This document shows positions 41,101 to 51,185 of a stretch of 64,000 nt of DNA, piece by piece. The notes under the pieces were generated by a model that saw only the letters and a list, made by a program, of their open reading frames with translations, was not told where the DNA came from and searched no databases. The stretch covers positions 9,555,501 through 9,619,500 of the forward strand of contig NC_056425.1 in assembly GCF_905147365.1 (NCBI RefSeq), in the 5' to 3' direction. The first letter of the stretch is position 1; each line of letters starts with the position of its first letter. Origin of the DNA: Aricia agestis (taxonomy: Eukaryota > Arthropoda > Insecta > Lepidoptera > Lycaenidae). The position numbers and the translations under genes were made by a program.

Positions 41101-43992
41101 TAAATCGAATTTTCGCGAAAATTCTAGGGTTTTCGCGAAAACACGGATAACTAGATAATGTTGATTACATTTTTCAATCTCACTGACAAAAGTTAGTGTT
41201 TTCGCGAAAATGCGAGTCGCCTTAGTACGATTGCGAAACGAATCGTTAGTTATTATCGAAAAAAATCACTGATTGGTCGGTTTAAGCGCCTCAGAACAAC
41301 ATCTTCTCTGATTGGTTGAAGATTTGACGTTTTAAATGTCAATTCATTGTCACGCGTTGTTTTGTTTGTGGTTATTTTTGTAAGCGAGCTAGCAGTTTTT
41401 GATATTTAATGTGTTTAAAATTGCAGTTGGACTTGAAAATAAGTGCGAAAAGTTATCTAAAAGTTTGTCTGTAAATACAAAATGACTGATACATGTGAAA
41501 TTAGTGCTGAAAGTTTAACAGAACCAGAAACTAATTCTGAGGTTATGTCCTTTATAATTCTATGGTGTATTACCTCAAAGATACATAGGAAAAGATAGTA
41601 ACCAATCAGAATAAGAGTTGGCCAGTAAGCAAAAATCAAGCCAATCAGCGTTAAGAATGTGCAATGTTACTAAGGCAACTCGCGTTTTCCCAAAAAACCT
41701 AATTTTTTTAAGGATAATTGAAAAATATTATCACCATTATCTAATTATCCGTGTTTTCGAAAAATCCCTAGAATTTTCGCGGAAATTCGATTTATCAAAT
41801 ACTCCTACGACATATATACTCAGTAATAATTCTTTATAAGTATTACTTGGCTTGCTACAAACAAACATTGACTTCATTTTGTGTCATTGCAAAGCTTTAA
41901 TTATTGTTTACTGCATTAATTATCATCACAACAACCTTATTTATTACATTGTAAGAACATAACTTCTTATCTTTAAAGATAAAATAATAACTCAAAAGAC
42001 TTTCTTAGCAATGCAATGGTACAAAATTTTTGAATACCACCCATTGTATTACTATGACTAATAGTAGAGCAAGCTGATAAGAATTTTTAACAATTCGAGT
42101 ATCATTTTTTCTGAATGAGTAATAAATATGAACAACTAGATGTCCCGCGCGGCGTAAATTAGGAATTTTATAGAAACCGTACATTTTCCCATAAAAAATA
42201 TTCCCCCCGTTTTTCCCACATTTTCCTGAGTTTCTTCGGTCGTATTAGTCTAAGCGTGATAATATAATATAATATAATATAGCCTATAGTCTTACTCGAT
42301 AAATGATCTATCTAACACTGAGATAAGTTTTTAAATCGGACCTGTAGTTCCTGAGATTGACGCGTTCAAGCAAACATACTCTTCAGGTTTATAATATTAG
42401 GTAGGTATAGATTTTTTTTTAAATTATCGCTTGACAAACTCGAGTCTCGTTCTAAAAGACTATGAAATGGTATAATATGGTAGTGATGATGATGATGATG
42501 ATGATGAATGTAATTTGCATAGTAGCATATGCTTTCTGTTCTTAAAACAACGCCGAAACTCCCAAACTTGTATCTATAAAGAATCAGGAGTTCTCTCAGC
42601 ACCTTCCGAACCACGGTATACCAGGTATTCTCGGTGCAAAATCTTACTTGTTGGTAGCATATGCTAAGAATACTTCTCACGAAACCGAAGTCACCACATG
42701 TTTCCCTATAAGTTTTGAAGAGTTCCCTTGATTACTTATGGATCCTTCATCAGATCACCACTTTTGTGAATATAATACCAAATTGGGATAATACCCTATA
42801 TACCAAAAAAAAATTTTTGAAAATCGGTTAACAAACGGCGGAGTAATCGTTGAATATAAGAAAACGAACATAACACCTCCCCCATTTTGAAAGTCGATTA
42901 AAATTGTAGCCTATGTGTTATTCTGATGTATAGGCTATATTATTGTAAAGTTTCATTAAAATCCGTTCAGTAGTTTTTGCGTGAAAGAGTAACAAACATC
43001 CATACATCCACACATCCATACATCCAAACAAACTTTCGCCTTTATAATATTAGTAGGATTAGCAGCTAATCCTATGATTAGATTTATGTTAAGTAAGTAT
43101 ACATTTTCTTTGAAATATATTATCTATAATAATTACCCAACTGTGATAGGTGGGTTATGTTTTTCAACTGAATGTATTCTACTACTATTATAAATGCGAA
43201 AGTCAGTTTGTTTGTTACCTTTTCACGCCCAAACCGCTGAACCGATTTTGGTGAAATTTGGTATGGAGATACTTTGAGTCCCGGGAGAGGACATAGGATA
43301 CTTTTTATCTCGGAAAAATGTAGAGTTCCCGCGCGATAAACGAATTTTGACGCAAGGAGCTCATCTAGTAGAAAATAAACGCGGAAAATTGTTATTAATC
43401 TTTGAGGACTTCCGAAATAACAGCAATTGACGCGGCTGATGTCGCGGGCAACACCTTTTTTTCATGGGGAAATATGCTTTGCACATGTGCATGGTGGATT
43501 GGGGACATCGGCCGGGCTATGTGGGGTACTCCCTGTAGGATCTACCCACTAAAATCCCATGGTGCGCCACTCCCCACTTAGACTGGCCATAGACGGATCG
43601 CAAGGTGCAGTCGGGACCGTTGTTGCTCCATGCTCAAGAACTGCTCGAGCGGTCCGTGTATTGCGGATATGAATTTAGTATGAAAACTGCAGATCGCCGT
43701 GCGGCAACCGCATCTTGCAGTCGGAGTGCAAGACGCGGTCCGTCTATGGCCGGCCTTAGGCAACACCTAGTAGCAAAAAAAGTAGCAATACCAGTTCGTG
43801 TCTATAATTAAGTCACATTTGTTTCAGATCGAGCAAAAAAAATTGGCGAAAGCGTCGCGCGATCGTCTCACCACAGTACAGGCGATATACCAAGACGAAA
43901 AAGACGCAGAAGAAGACATAATATACGAAGACGATTACGAAGAAGAAGATATACCCTTCTACGAACACGATATGAGAAACGAAAAGATTTAG
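32166..43992 (+). CDS. RBFA: Ribosome-binding factor A, mitochondrial
   Basis: Mitochondrial assembly factor that binds the small ribosomal subunit rRNA during maturation. Coding exons: 32166-32260, 32338-32539, 32839-33007, 37593-37732, 39498-39761, 43828-43992; 1035 nt, 344 aa, close to human RBFA (about 343). Splice phases 2, 0, 1, 0, 0 all match with GT-AG borders. The N-terminus (MLRRLYHCSCVQYSSKKQGL) is basic and looks like a mitochondrial presequence. The KH-like RbfA core spans about aa 50-160: RRMAMLNKLFMKNVTDIM, ISKVKVTPDFKNVNVFWVCK, GPLRHELSTLRLMGQVPYI. The C-terminal half is charged and helical, ending in an acidic tail (DEKDAEEDIIYEDDYEEED). Exon 1 ends AAAAA before GTATGA; reading past that donor soon meets a stop, which supports the junction. 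Intron 3 holds a 3.1-kb LINE, intron 4 a P-like element, intron 5 many MITEs. Confidence 0.93.
33174..33469 (+). mobile_element. hAT-like MITE copy 3
   Basis: 296-bp member of the CATAAAGTTAATATAC family in RBFA intron 3. The flanks (CTAAGAAC and GGCCATAC) do not match, so one side has been rearranged after insertion, or the copy arose by recombination. Confidence 0.88.
33501..33557 (-). pseudogene. Short copy of the Rbf exon 6 / intron 6 border
   Basis: Matches 23821-23881 with a few substitutions and a 5-bp gap: GGCCATAGCCCAT, then AACTCACCTAAAAATATTCT and TTCATCAA. It includes the Rbf exon 6 donor (GTGAGT on the minus strand) and about 20 exon bases (codons for DERIFL). It sits between hAT-like MITE copies 3 and 4. 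Confidence 0.8.
33558..33690 (+). mobile_element. Truncated hAT-like MITE copy 4
   Basis: Right half of the family (TAAGTGCCAACTGGACGTCA ... CTCAGGCCTTCGTTTCTCTA), cut where the (AATA)n tail of the LINE begins. The LINE therefore probably inserted into this MITE. Confidence 0.8.
33686..36795 (-). mobile_element. Broken Jockey-superfamily LINE (CR1/Daphne-like)
   Basis: In RBFA intron 3, opposite strand. From 36790 downward: C-terminal endonuclease (LLLGDFNLGFINW, then SGRILDLVLSNAS), a linker, the RT start (LKRLDASKGAGPDRIPP), a frameshift near 35610, RT core (QYGFCQGRSTVTNLLSYL, TDFSSAFDRVDH, SGVPQGSHLGP, FINDI), a frame break near 35110, FADD remnant near 35080, DLGVMLDSKLSF, and a C-terminal region continuing to 34309. 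The 3' end has an (AATA)n tail at 33686-33700. 5'-truncated, with several frame breaks. The open frames in it are pieces of one element. Confidence 0.93.
36936..37580 (+). repeat. Two dispersed repeats abutting RBFA exon 4
   Basis: 36936-37075: copy of the GATGATGACAAGGTCAAAG family. 37104-37580: family B copy (TTGCCCGCGACTTCGTCCGC ... GAACAAATTTACGCATTTTC). Family B similarity stops about 12 nt before the exon 4 acceptor AG at 37591-37592. Confidence 0.8.
38061..39136 (+). mobile_element. P-element-like transposon with THAP exons
   Basis: In RBFA intron 4. Ends: 32-bp inverted repeats starting CTTCGATCACTAATAT, with one mismatch between left (38061-38092) and right (39105-39136). Exact 8-bp target duplication ATGGTAGT (38053-38060, 39137-39144). 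It contains two exons of a THAP zinc-finger coding sequence. An 8-bp duplication, about 31-bp ends and an N-terminal THAP domain together are the pattern of P elements. hAT elements share the 8-bp duplication but normally have a BED finger. Length 1076 bp with no catalytic domain, so it is a non-autonomous remnant. Confidence 0.8.
38184..38650 (+). pseudogene. THAP-domain exons of the P-like element, interrupted by a stop
   Basis: Exon 1, 38184-38260, encodes MSQCSFNNCKNHTFKTQ and ends GISYF then a split codon, with donor GTAAGT. Exon 2 opens at 38536 after TTTTTTTTAG in matching phase: RFPRDPVRCGD, then TGA where THAP domains have tryptophan, then ISVIARQRCEQFFE and VVCSKH. The zinc ligands of the C2CH pattern (C4, C9, C in VCS, H in KH) are still present. 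The stop and loss of downstream exons make it a pseudogene. Confidence 0.75.
39920..40050. mobile_element. Foldback MITE in RBFA intron 5
   Basis: AACATAGTATCAATGCGTTG and CCACGTACGGCACACAA at the left pair with TTGTGTGCCGTACGTGGCGA and GCATGGATACTATTGATA at the right, around a TCTCGGC...GCCGAGA core. Confidence 0.8.
40371..40651 (+). mobile_element. hAT-like MITE copy 5 with two terminal palindromes
   Basis: Right half of the CATAAAG family (to 40560), then two adjacent palindromes built from its terminal repeat: 40541-40591 (arms of 24 nt, loop AAT) and 40599-40651 (arms of 26 nt, one-base centre). Confidence 0.85.
40749..40966. mobile_element. Mariner-type MITE, TAGTCTGTCAAGAAAGTC ends
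   Basis: 218 bp, inverted ends TAGTCTGTCAAGAAAGTCAT / TGACTTTCTTGACGGACTA, flanked by TA. Same family as the element on the Rbf exon 9 splice site. Confidence 0.88.
41075..41818 (+). mobile_element. Long-TIR DNA element with its own first exon
   Basis: About 740 bp with imperfect inverted ends of about 85 bp (TATATATGTCGTAGGA..., TTTGATAAATCGAATTT, AACACGGATAA). Inside is a leader with an ATG at 41482 opening MTDTCEISAESLTEPETNSE; the frame stops at 41598. A GAG followed by GTTATG at 41541 could be a weak donor. Probably an internally deleted transposon that kept its promoter and first exon. Confidence 0.6.
42124..43055 (+). repeat. Dispersed repeats and a (GAT)n tract in RBFA intron 5
   Basis: 42140-42405 is a degraded family A copy (TAGATGTCCCGCGCGGCG start). 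42482-42508 is (GAT)n. 42770-43055 is a retroposon 3' part with TTTCATTAAAATCCGTTCAG, a (CATCCATACATC)n-like run, and CTTTATAATATTAGTAGGAT. Confidence 0.7.
43185..43440 (+). repeat. Family C repeat copy
   Basis: CGCCCAAACCGCTGAACCGA, GGAGATACTTTGAGTCCCGG and CGCGATAAACGAATTTTGAC, as at 22235-22500. Confidence 0.75.
43573..43757. mobile_element. MITE upstream of RBFA exon 6
   Basis: GGCCATAGACGGATCGC at the left pairs with GCGGTCCGTCTATGGCC at the right. It ends about 70 nt before the exon 6 acceptor. Non-coding. Confidence 0.75.
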
Positions 43993-44106
43993 AAAAATAG
44001 TATAGGTGATATAAACTTGAATTGAAAATACTACTAGAACACTGAACAAGTTTGAAAATCTACAAGTAGGTAAATAGTCAGTTTATATGTTAAAGCTCGG
44101 TGAAAA

Positions 44107-44478
44107 TATCTGCGGTGCTAAAATGGTCGCTTTGGAGAATCATATAATTAATCATAATATGATTAATTTTTAAACTCCACTTTGCGTGCAATTCATATAG
44201 TGATTCACTTAGATTAATGATTGGTCCCGCAAGTGGCGCTCGCGCGCGGAAGCCAATCATTAATCGAAGCGAATCACTTTTAAACTCCACTTTGCGTGCA
44301 ATTCATATAGTAATTCGCTTACATCAATGATTGCTCTCGCGCGGCGCTCGCGCGCGGCGGCCAATCATTAATCGAAGCGGATCACTATATGAATTGCACG
44401 CAAAGTGGAGTTTAAAAATGAATCATATTATGATTCAATATATGATTCTCCAAAGCGACCATTTTAGCCCCGCAGTAG
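44107..44478. mobile_element. GCGGGGCTAAAATGGTC-type MITE with internal duplication
   Basis: Outer ends CTGCGGTGCTAAAATGGTCG / CGACCATTTTAGCCCCGCAG. Inside, an about 110-bp unit (AAACTCCACTTTGCGTGCAA ... CCAATCATTAATCGAAGCG) occurs twice in tandem (about 44174-44280 and 44281-44385), followed by an inverted partial copy. Confidence 0.85.
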
Positions 44479-44516
44479 ACTTGATTTGATGACGCTCGCG
44501 CCATAATCAATCAATC

Positions 44517-44745
44517 GTCTACAGATGTTTTGATCGGATTGTATGATAATACATTTCGATCAAAACATCTGTAGACTCATTCATCACTCTCATTGAATTT
44601 GAGTCATATCCGATTCAATTTCCCTGGAAAAGGAAATTCAAAATTGAATCATAGGCAGTCGACGGACCTTCGTAATTTAGTTGGACTATAGGTTTAGCCG
44701 ACAGATCACGACTTGACGTAACCTGACTAAATTATGAAGGTCCAC
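44517..44745. repeat. Two hairpins downstream of RBFA
   Basis: 44517-44576: GTCTACAGATGTTTTGATCG and its exact inverse around an about 20-nt loop. 44663-44741: GGACCTTCGTAATTTAG pairs with CTAAATTATGAAGGTCC. Confidence 0.7.
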
Positions 44746-46285
44746 TGTCTGTACAACATTTTTTCTGATTTTTAGTACATAAGTATACCAATAATGTAAA
44801 CAATTTGCCAAAGTTTGAAAAACTATGGTAGGTATGTTGATTGAGTAGTTGTATATTTGTAAATAAATAATGTTTTAATCATATCTATTGTATTTATTCA
44901 GTATCCTTGATTATACTAGTAGTATAAATGAAGTAGAGTAGTGATTAGTAATCTGTAGCTTTATATCGTATGAGTGAGTGGATTGTGGTGCAACGTAAGT
45001 ATAAGCACTGAGTTGTAAAACTAGTAAAGTATTGAGGCAGACTGCCGCCCCTCTAGGAGTAAATGATAACTCGACTGTTAGATCAGAAGTGCGTTTTATT
45101 CAGAAAACTTACAGCCATAATATAAACAAAAATTTACAGAGTAAAAAGAGACGATACATATTTACACGATAGAGACAAAACATAAACAAAACGACAGAGA
45201 TAAAAATCGAGACGGAACATATTGTGACGTGTGTGGTGTGAGACAGCATATATTACGATGAGAGGGAAGATATGAGATTGATTGAACCTTACTATCTTCC
45301 TAACTATTGCAGAGACTTCTATTTAAACTGGGGACCTATAATTGTATGTCACACAAAGTATAAGTTTACATCTAGACGCTGCCAGACGCTGAATTTTAAG
45401 ATAGGATACAAAATTGTTTAAAGCACAGCGCTGCGTGGCGCGGCGCGCAATTTCATTCAAATCTTCTTGTCTAGTAAATAGAGTTCAATTTTTAATCAAA
45501 TTAAAACTCGATGACGCCCGCAACTCCGTTGCGCCAAAATTAATTTATAGCGCGAGTACCATAGGTATATTTTTCCACTACAAAAGCTATTCTATGTCCT
45601 TTCCCGGGGCACCAAGTATCTGCAATTCTGCATACCTCATCAAAACCGATTCAGTGGCTCAGGCATGAAGAGGTAACAGACAGACAAACAAACACACTTT
45701 CGCATAATATAGATATTAAGTATGAATACAGTATGACAAAACCAGACCCTAAAGCTTATCGCACATATTTTATCAGCATTGTACGCGTCGGACGCACCGC
45801 ATTACACGAAATGCGGCGCGTACGGTGCGGACGAATGTGCGAGGTTTCATACAACGTACAAACCTATTCTAAAATGCGGCGTATTCGACGTGGTATCTCT
45901 GATCGAGCCGGCCCAATCAAGGAAGAAATCTAGCTTTTGATTTCGGCGAATTCATTGTGTGACAAAGCACATCGGTCAAAGATTAACAAAGCAACTAGAT
46001 GACTCATATTGAGTATTGACTATTGTTATGATTTATAATATAATGGCTCCAGTTAAAACAATACTATTAGCAGGTAGTAATGACTGGATGTAGTAAAGCG
46101 CGAAAAACAACATTTTCCTACTATGACTAATGGTATGGAGCTATTCTAAATATGTATAACATTAGCATAGAACATACTATTAAGTAAATACATAATCATA
46201 ATAATATACAGTCTAAACTGGGATTTCCTAAACCCTAGGATTTCGTAGCGTATTTATTGGGGTTCCGCCGAAATATTATTTTCAT
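44746..46285. other. Intergenic with repeat fragments
   Basis: Possible RBFA polyadenylation signals (AATAAATAATG near 44860). 45500-45720 is a dispersed repeat (GACGCCCGCAACTCCGTTGC ... GACAAACAAACACACTTTCG). 45740-45935 is an unfilled relative of the outer MITE at 14180-14650. No gene seen. Confidence 0.55.
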
Positions 46286-46680
46286 TTTTAGGGTTCCGTA
46301 CCCAAAGGGTGAAAAGTGAAAACGGGACCATATTACTAAGACTTCGATGTCTGTCTGTCCGTCTGGCTGTCTTCAGGCTGTATCTCAAGAACGCTATTGC
46401 TAGATTTCTGAAATTTTCACAGATTGTGTATATCTGTTGCCGCTATAACAACAAATACTAAAAATAAAACAAATTAAATATTTAAATTTTAATTATTATC
46501 CATACAACAAACTTTTTTTTTGCTATTTTTGCTCGTTATCAATAATGGCAATTTTAATAGGTAGGCACTTGAACGCACGATAAGGAACTTCGTTCCTTAT
46601 CGTGCGTTACCTATTTTTGCTCTATAATGGTACTGAACCCTTCGTGTGCGAGTCCGACTCACACTTGGCCGATTTTTTTT
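46286..46680 (+). repeat. Family D repeat copy with hairpin insertion
   Basis: AGGGTTCCGTACCCAAAGGG start, CTGTCTGTCCGTCTGGCTGT, and CGAGTCCGACTCACACTTGG end. At 46572-46608 a perfect hairpin (AACGCACGATAAGGAAC, loop TTC, inverse) lies where the copy at 55861-56237 continues with other sequence. Confidence 0.8.
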
Positions 46681-46769
46681 TTTAGATTTAATGATACTTA
46701 ACAGAATTATAAAGCAAAAAAAGTATGTCAGACATTTTTCTATTGTAGAAACTATTTGTATTCACTAGA

Positions 46770-47450
46770 CTAGATGTACCGCGCGGCTTCGCCCGCGTAA
46801 TTTAGGAATGTCACGGAAACCGTATATTTTTCCGCAAAAAAAAAAGAAACCTATGTCCTTTCACGTGGTCTATTCTTGATTCTTCATGTGTGCCAAATAA
46901 CATAAAAATTGCTCCAGTACGTTCAAATAAGCCCTTTCAAATAATTTCCCCCGTTTTTTCCACACTTTCCTCTATTTCTTCGCTCTTATTAGTATTAGCG
47001 TGATAAAATATAGCCTATAGCCTTTCTCGATAAGCAGGATATCTAACACTGAAAGAAATTTTCAAATCGGACCAGTAGTTCCTGAGATTAGCACGTTCAA
47101 ATTAGCCATTTCAAATAATTTCTCCCGTTTTTCCACACTTTCCTCTATTTCTTCGCTCCTATTAGTCTTAGCGCGATAAAATATAGCCTACAGCCTTCCT
47201 CAATAAATACACTGAAAGAATTTTTCAAATCGGACCGGTAGTTCGTGAGATTAGCGCGTTCAAACAAACAAACAAACTCTTCCCAGTTATAATATTAGTA
47301 TAGATAACGCCTGCAACTCTGTTGCGTCTGTCGTACCTCGGAACTCAAAGTATCTCCAATCCAAATTTCAGCGAAATTGGTTCAGCAATTTATGCGTGAA
47401 GAGGTAACAGACACACTTTCGCACTTTTAAATTGGTATGGATATTAGATG
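46770..47450 (+). repeat. Family A repeats, partly tandem
   Basis: CCGCGCGGCTTCGCCCGCG start at about 46778. The block GCGTGATAAAATATAGCCTA ... AGTAGTTCCTGAGATTAGC occurs and is followed by a second, diverged block (47110-47305). 47307-47450 is another retroposon tail (GCCTGCAACTCTGTTGCG ... GACACACTTTCGCA). Confidence 0.75.
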
Positions 47451-47769
47451 AGGAATTTCATGTGACCAAAAAGAGTATCCTTATGCAAAGAATTTAGAGA
47501 AATTCTTACATGTCTACTGTCAGTAACATAAAGCCGATAACCGATAAACGACCACAAGATACTAGTGAAATCAACTTGATATCATCTATATATATTAATA
47601 CGCGAGCGAAAAACTTTGGTTCCCTTTTGACGAAAAATGCGGAAACGTAGGTGATTGAAATTTTGCACAGTTATAGTTTATATGGTGAAGGAGAGCATCG
47701 AGCTAATATTATTTTAAAGTTATGCTTTTGTCAAAACTTTTTTAAACAAATAAAACATTACATACACTA

Positions 47770-48634
47770 CAGTGGCGAAGGGTGAATATTTTCGGAAGGG
47801 AAGCCGGAGCAAAAAATCTACTTACCAAAACGCTCAGCACTGAATGTGTTCAACAATGTTCGAGTTTCAAGTTTGATAATGATGCCTTTGAAAAATGCCT
47901 TTTGAGTTAAGTTGTATGCGTGACGGCACTGTATGCGGTCATTCAAAACTAAGTTTGGAAAATGAAGTTTCCTTCGAAGTTCGACAGCAAATAATCTATC
48001 AGACAACAGTCTCAGCTGTACGAGTCACAATTAACAAATCACAATACAAATTAATTTAAATTCGCGTCACTGCACTCTTCTTAACGCTTAAACAAATAAC
48101 ATTCGACATTTAAACACAAAATAAATAAATTGTTTACAAACACTCATCCGCCATATTTTGACTCATAATAATTTTACTTCACGACTCATCTTTCTCGCTC
48201 GCACTTGTGCGTTGCTAATTAACCTTTCTCCGTAATAACTCGCCGGGTATCGGCTTATTTCCGAGTATATTCGCGCGTGCTAGAACGAGACAGAACAATA
48301 CGATCAGTTCACAGGAATGAAAAGGAAAAACGATATTTCATAGTAAGCATCTGTGCTTACTATGAAATATCGTTGTATGAAGAAATAACCCGCTAATTTA
48401 TCGGCTTCTATCGGAGATGCCTATATAAATTTGTAGGCGATTAATTATTAATTCAAACTATTTCAAGTGAGAGAAAAATTTATTCCATATAAAATTTTGT
48501 AGGCGTTTAGTGAATTATAAGTTTTTTAAGCATGTAAAATATATTTTATTAGATAAAAATGTATTTGGCCCATAGATTCGATTTTCCGAAAGGGAAGCCG
48601 ACGGGAATCGGGTTATATGGACTCTTCGCCACTG
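47770..48634. mobile_element. 865-bp hAT element, 8-bp target duplication
   Basis: Ends CAGTGGCGAAG and CTTCGCCACTG, with sub-terminal GGAAGGGAAGCCG blocks also inverted. Exact target duplication ATACACTA (47762-47769, 48635-48642). On the minus strand an open frame of about 63 codons (VELRRKLHFPNLVLNDRIQC ... TFSAERFG) ends in a good donor GTAAGT at 47825. I do not recognise it. A perfect hairpin ACGATATTTCATAGTAAGCA / inverse is at 48330-48373. Confidence 0.9.
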
Positions 48635-48680
48635 ATACACTACAATGTGCACACTACCATCTTTTTGAATGACAAGCCTA

Positions 48681-51185
48681 TACAGGGTGTCAAAAGACCG
48701 CTTCCGATAACTTCGTGGGGTTATTATAGGGCATGAGATATATCCATTGGTGCAAGAAATTTTCATGTAATCGCCAGTTTTTAAAATAGTCAAAATTTTC
48801 AACACGCAATGTATAATGCGTGCAGTTAATGCGCGATAATATCGCCCGCCGCCGATGAATGAAACCCCGGGCCGAGCCGGCCCCCCCGCGCCGCCCGCGC
48901 CGAATACCGCGCGCGCGGCTCTGCGCTAGTCATGAGTTAAGACAAAACAGCTGATCGTGGTGTGCCCTATACCCTAGCCCGTAGGTACCTAGTGAATAAA
49001 CCACCAATATTGTAATGATAAATTACAATAGTTTACACGATTTAACAAAATGTTACAATTTATTAATTACCGTTTCTCAGGTTTTTACTCAAAAATACTC
49101 AGTTTTTACTTCCGGCCAAAAAGGAAAAGAAATCATAATTCACATCCGATCATCATCCGATTTACACATCTGTAAAAATACATACACAGTTACCTACTGC
49201 ACCTATCAATACCTATCAATGGAAAACATACGTGATAACATGTTCACTGACCTGTGATCAGCTGTCTGCTTTTATGAAATGCAGTTCGAACTGTGCTCCA
49301 TGATCCATCTAACTCGATGTAGATTGCAGAGTTATTCAACACTTAACAAAAGTAATTACAGGAGACATTCCAATTCTTTAAACACTTTTTATTCCACTGT
49401 TTAAACCGCACTATCGTCTATCGACGACGATGTTCACCTGTTCCTTAAAGCATCGCACATTCATCGGACGTATCTTGTCACGGCCCGTTATTAATTACAA
49501 ACATAAAAAAAATAGTTAATAATACACAAAACAAGCAATAATATGACAACATCTAAACGTAAAATTACAAAACTTAAACAAAAACGTCACAGTACCTACA
49601 CCAGCACGGCGCGTGTTAGACAGCCGACTGAACAAAATTGAAGAAAAAACTTTGTAAAATAATAGGGATGTATCCCTGTGCAATGTGAATATTTTGAGTA
49701 ATCGATAATTTTTTTATCGATAAATCGTATTAATTGTTTTACATACGAGTACGTATTGATTACTGTCAAACTAAAAATAAACAAATACCTACTCAATATT
49801 AAGAAAAGCGACAATAATTAAAAGTTATTTAATTAATTAGGTATTAAAGTATTTTAGACGCGCATAACGCGTACCACGGTATAACAATCACTTTATCACG
49901 GTAATGTAGGTATCGAATTTAAAAAAATGAGATGAGATCTACTAAATAATAGTTATAATTTTTATTATTTAATGGTAATTTAAATATCGACTAAATAGTA
50001 TTGAATTTATAGGGTACAACACTTAGATTGTCCTTGAAATGGATTAGCGACACGTGCGTCGGGCACCTGCACAGCGGCGCGCTTTGTCGGCGCCGCGATC
50101 AAAGCAAGCCGCCGGTCGGTGTCCTTTGACTACTTCCGAAAGTCGATACACGACGAACATTATTTCAAAAATTAAAATAGATTTTTTAATTTAGTAGCCA
50201 TTTGAGCATTGAGGTAATAGGTTGTTAGAGTTGTTAGGAGATAAGTTTGATTTTTTAACAATTACTTCAAGTATCAAAACGTGGTAGTATTGTGTAAAGT
50301 GTTAATAATTGATTATTATTTCAGTTGTAATAAAATACTTTGTGGTGTGATACATTTCGTTAACGAGAAGTTTTTTTTGACGTTCTTGGTAGTGACTGGT
50401 CTTATTGCTTGGTGTTAAGGACTATTTTCAAAATGCATAAAGAAGTAAGAACACTTGAACTCAACATTTTTCACGTAAGTTAATTGCCAGTTTTATGTAT
50501 GAGGTTTTTTCGTGTATCATCTGTTATTTCGATTGATAAGTGACGATTGCGGATAAACAGTTCATCCGTATAGGTTTCGTTACTTACGATGAACTTTTTA
50601 ACTAGTCTAATAATCTTAGAAGTTTGCCATACTGTCGTAAGTTGTTACACATGCACAGACAGTTACTTACAGTTTTCTACATGAGCTACCATTAAACTCT
50701 TAACACTGCAAGTAGCTTAGATGAGAGGTCAGAGGTCAGAGTTCTAAGTTCCACGTCATGGTGACCTTCATGGGTTTGAAATTGAAAAGACATACATTAG
50801 GGTTTCTGTGTGTTCTGTCGTAAGTCGTAACTCGTAGTGTATCGTCATTCGTCGCATACGACCTTTCGACTTAGCGTGCGTAGGGCGGAGCTAACAGCTG
50901 ATTAACGCGGTCAACGTTCTCGGGTATGTACTCGGAACACGAGAACGTTGACCGCGCGCTTGCAAATGCTTATTGGGGTAAAAATAATAAAATTTAAAAA
51001 AATATTTTAAAATATTTTTCTATGTGGTTTATTATCATGTTTAAAGGGTTTTAATTATAAAAAAATAAAGAATAAAAAATTAAAAAAATAAAAAAAAATT
51101 TAAAAAAAAAATACATATTCGTAATCAGAAAATGTAGTATAATCATACCCCAAAATTATCGGAAGTGGTCTTATTACACCCTGTA
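48681..51185. mobile_element. 2.5-kb TIR-bounded insertion with GC-rich promoter-like DNA
   Basis: Inverted ends TACAGGGTGT and ACACCCTGTA, then AGACCGCTTCCGATAACTTC-like sub-terminal blocks, inserted at TA within a family E repeat. The repeat resumes on the right (CTTACATACGATTTATACTC). The content is mostly unlike a MITE: a GC-rich island at 48840-48925, another at 50050-50130, a possible first exon at 50434-50475 (ATG, MHKEVRTLELNIFH, then GTAAGT), and a hairpin GCGGTCAACGTTCTCG / inverse at 50909-50956. No transposase-sized frame. Confidence 0.65.

Noticed and set aside
43813..44049. 78-codon minus-strand Val/Phe-rich frame
   Set aside because: Exact antisense of the acidic RBFA exon 6.
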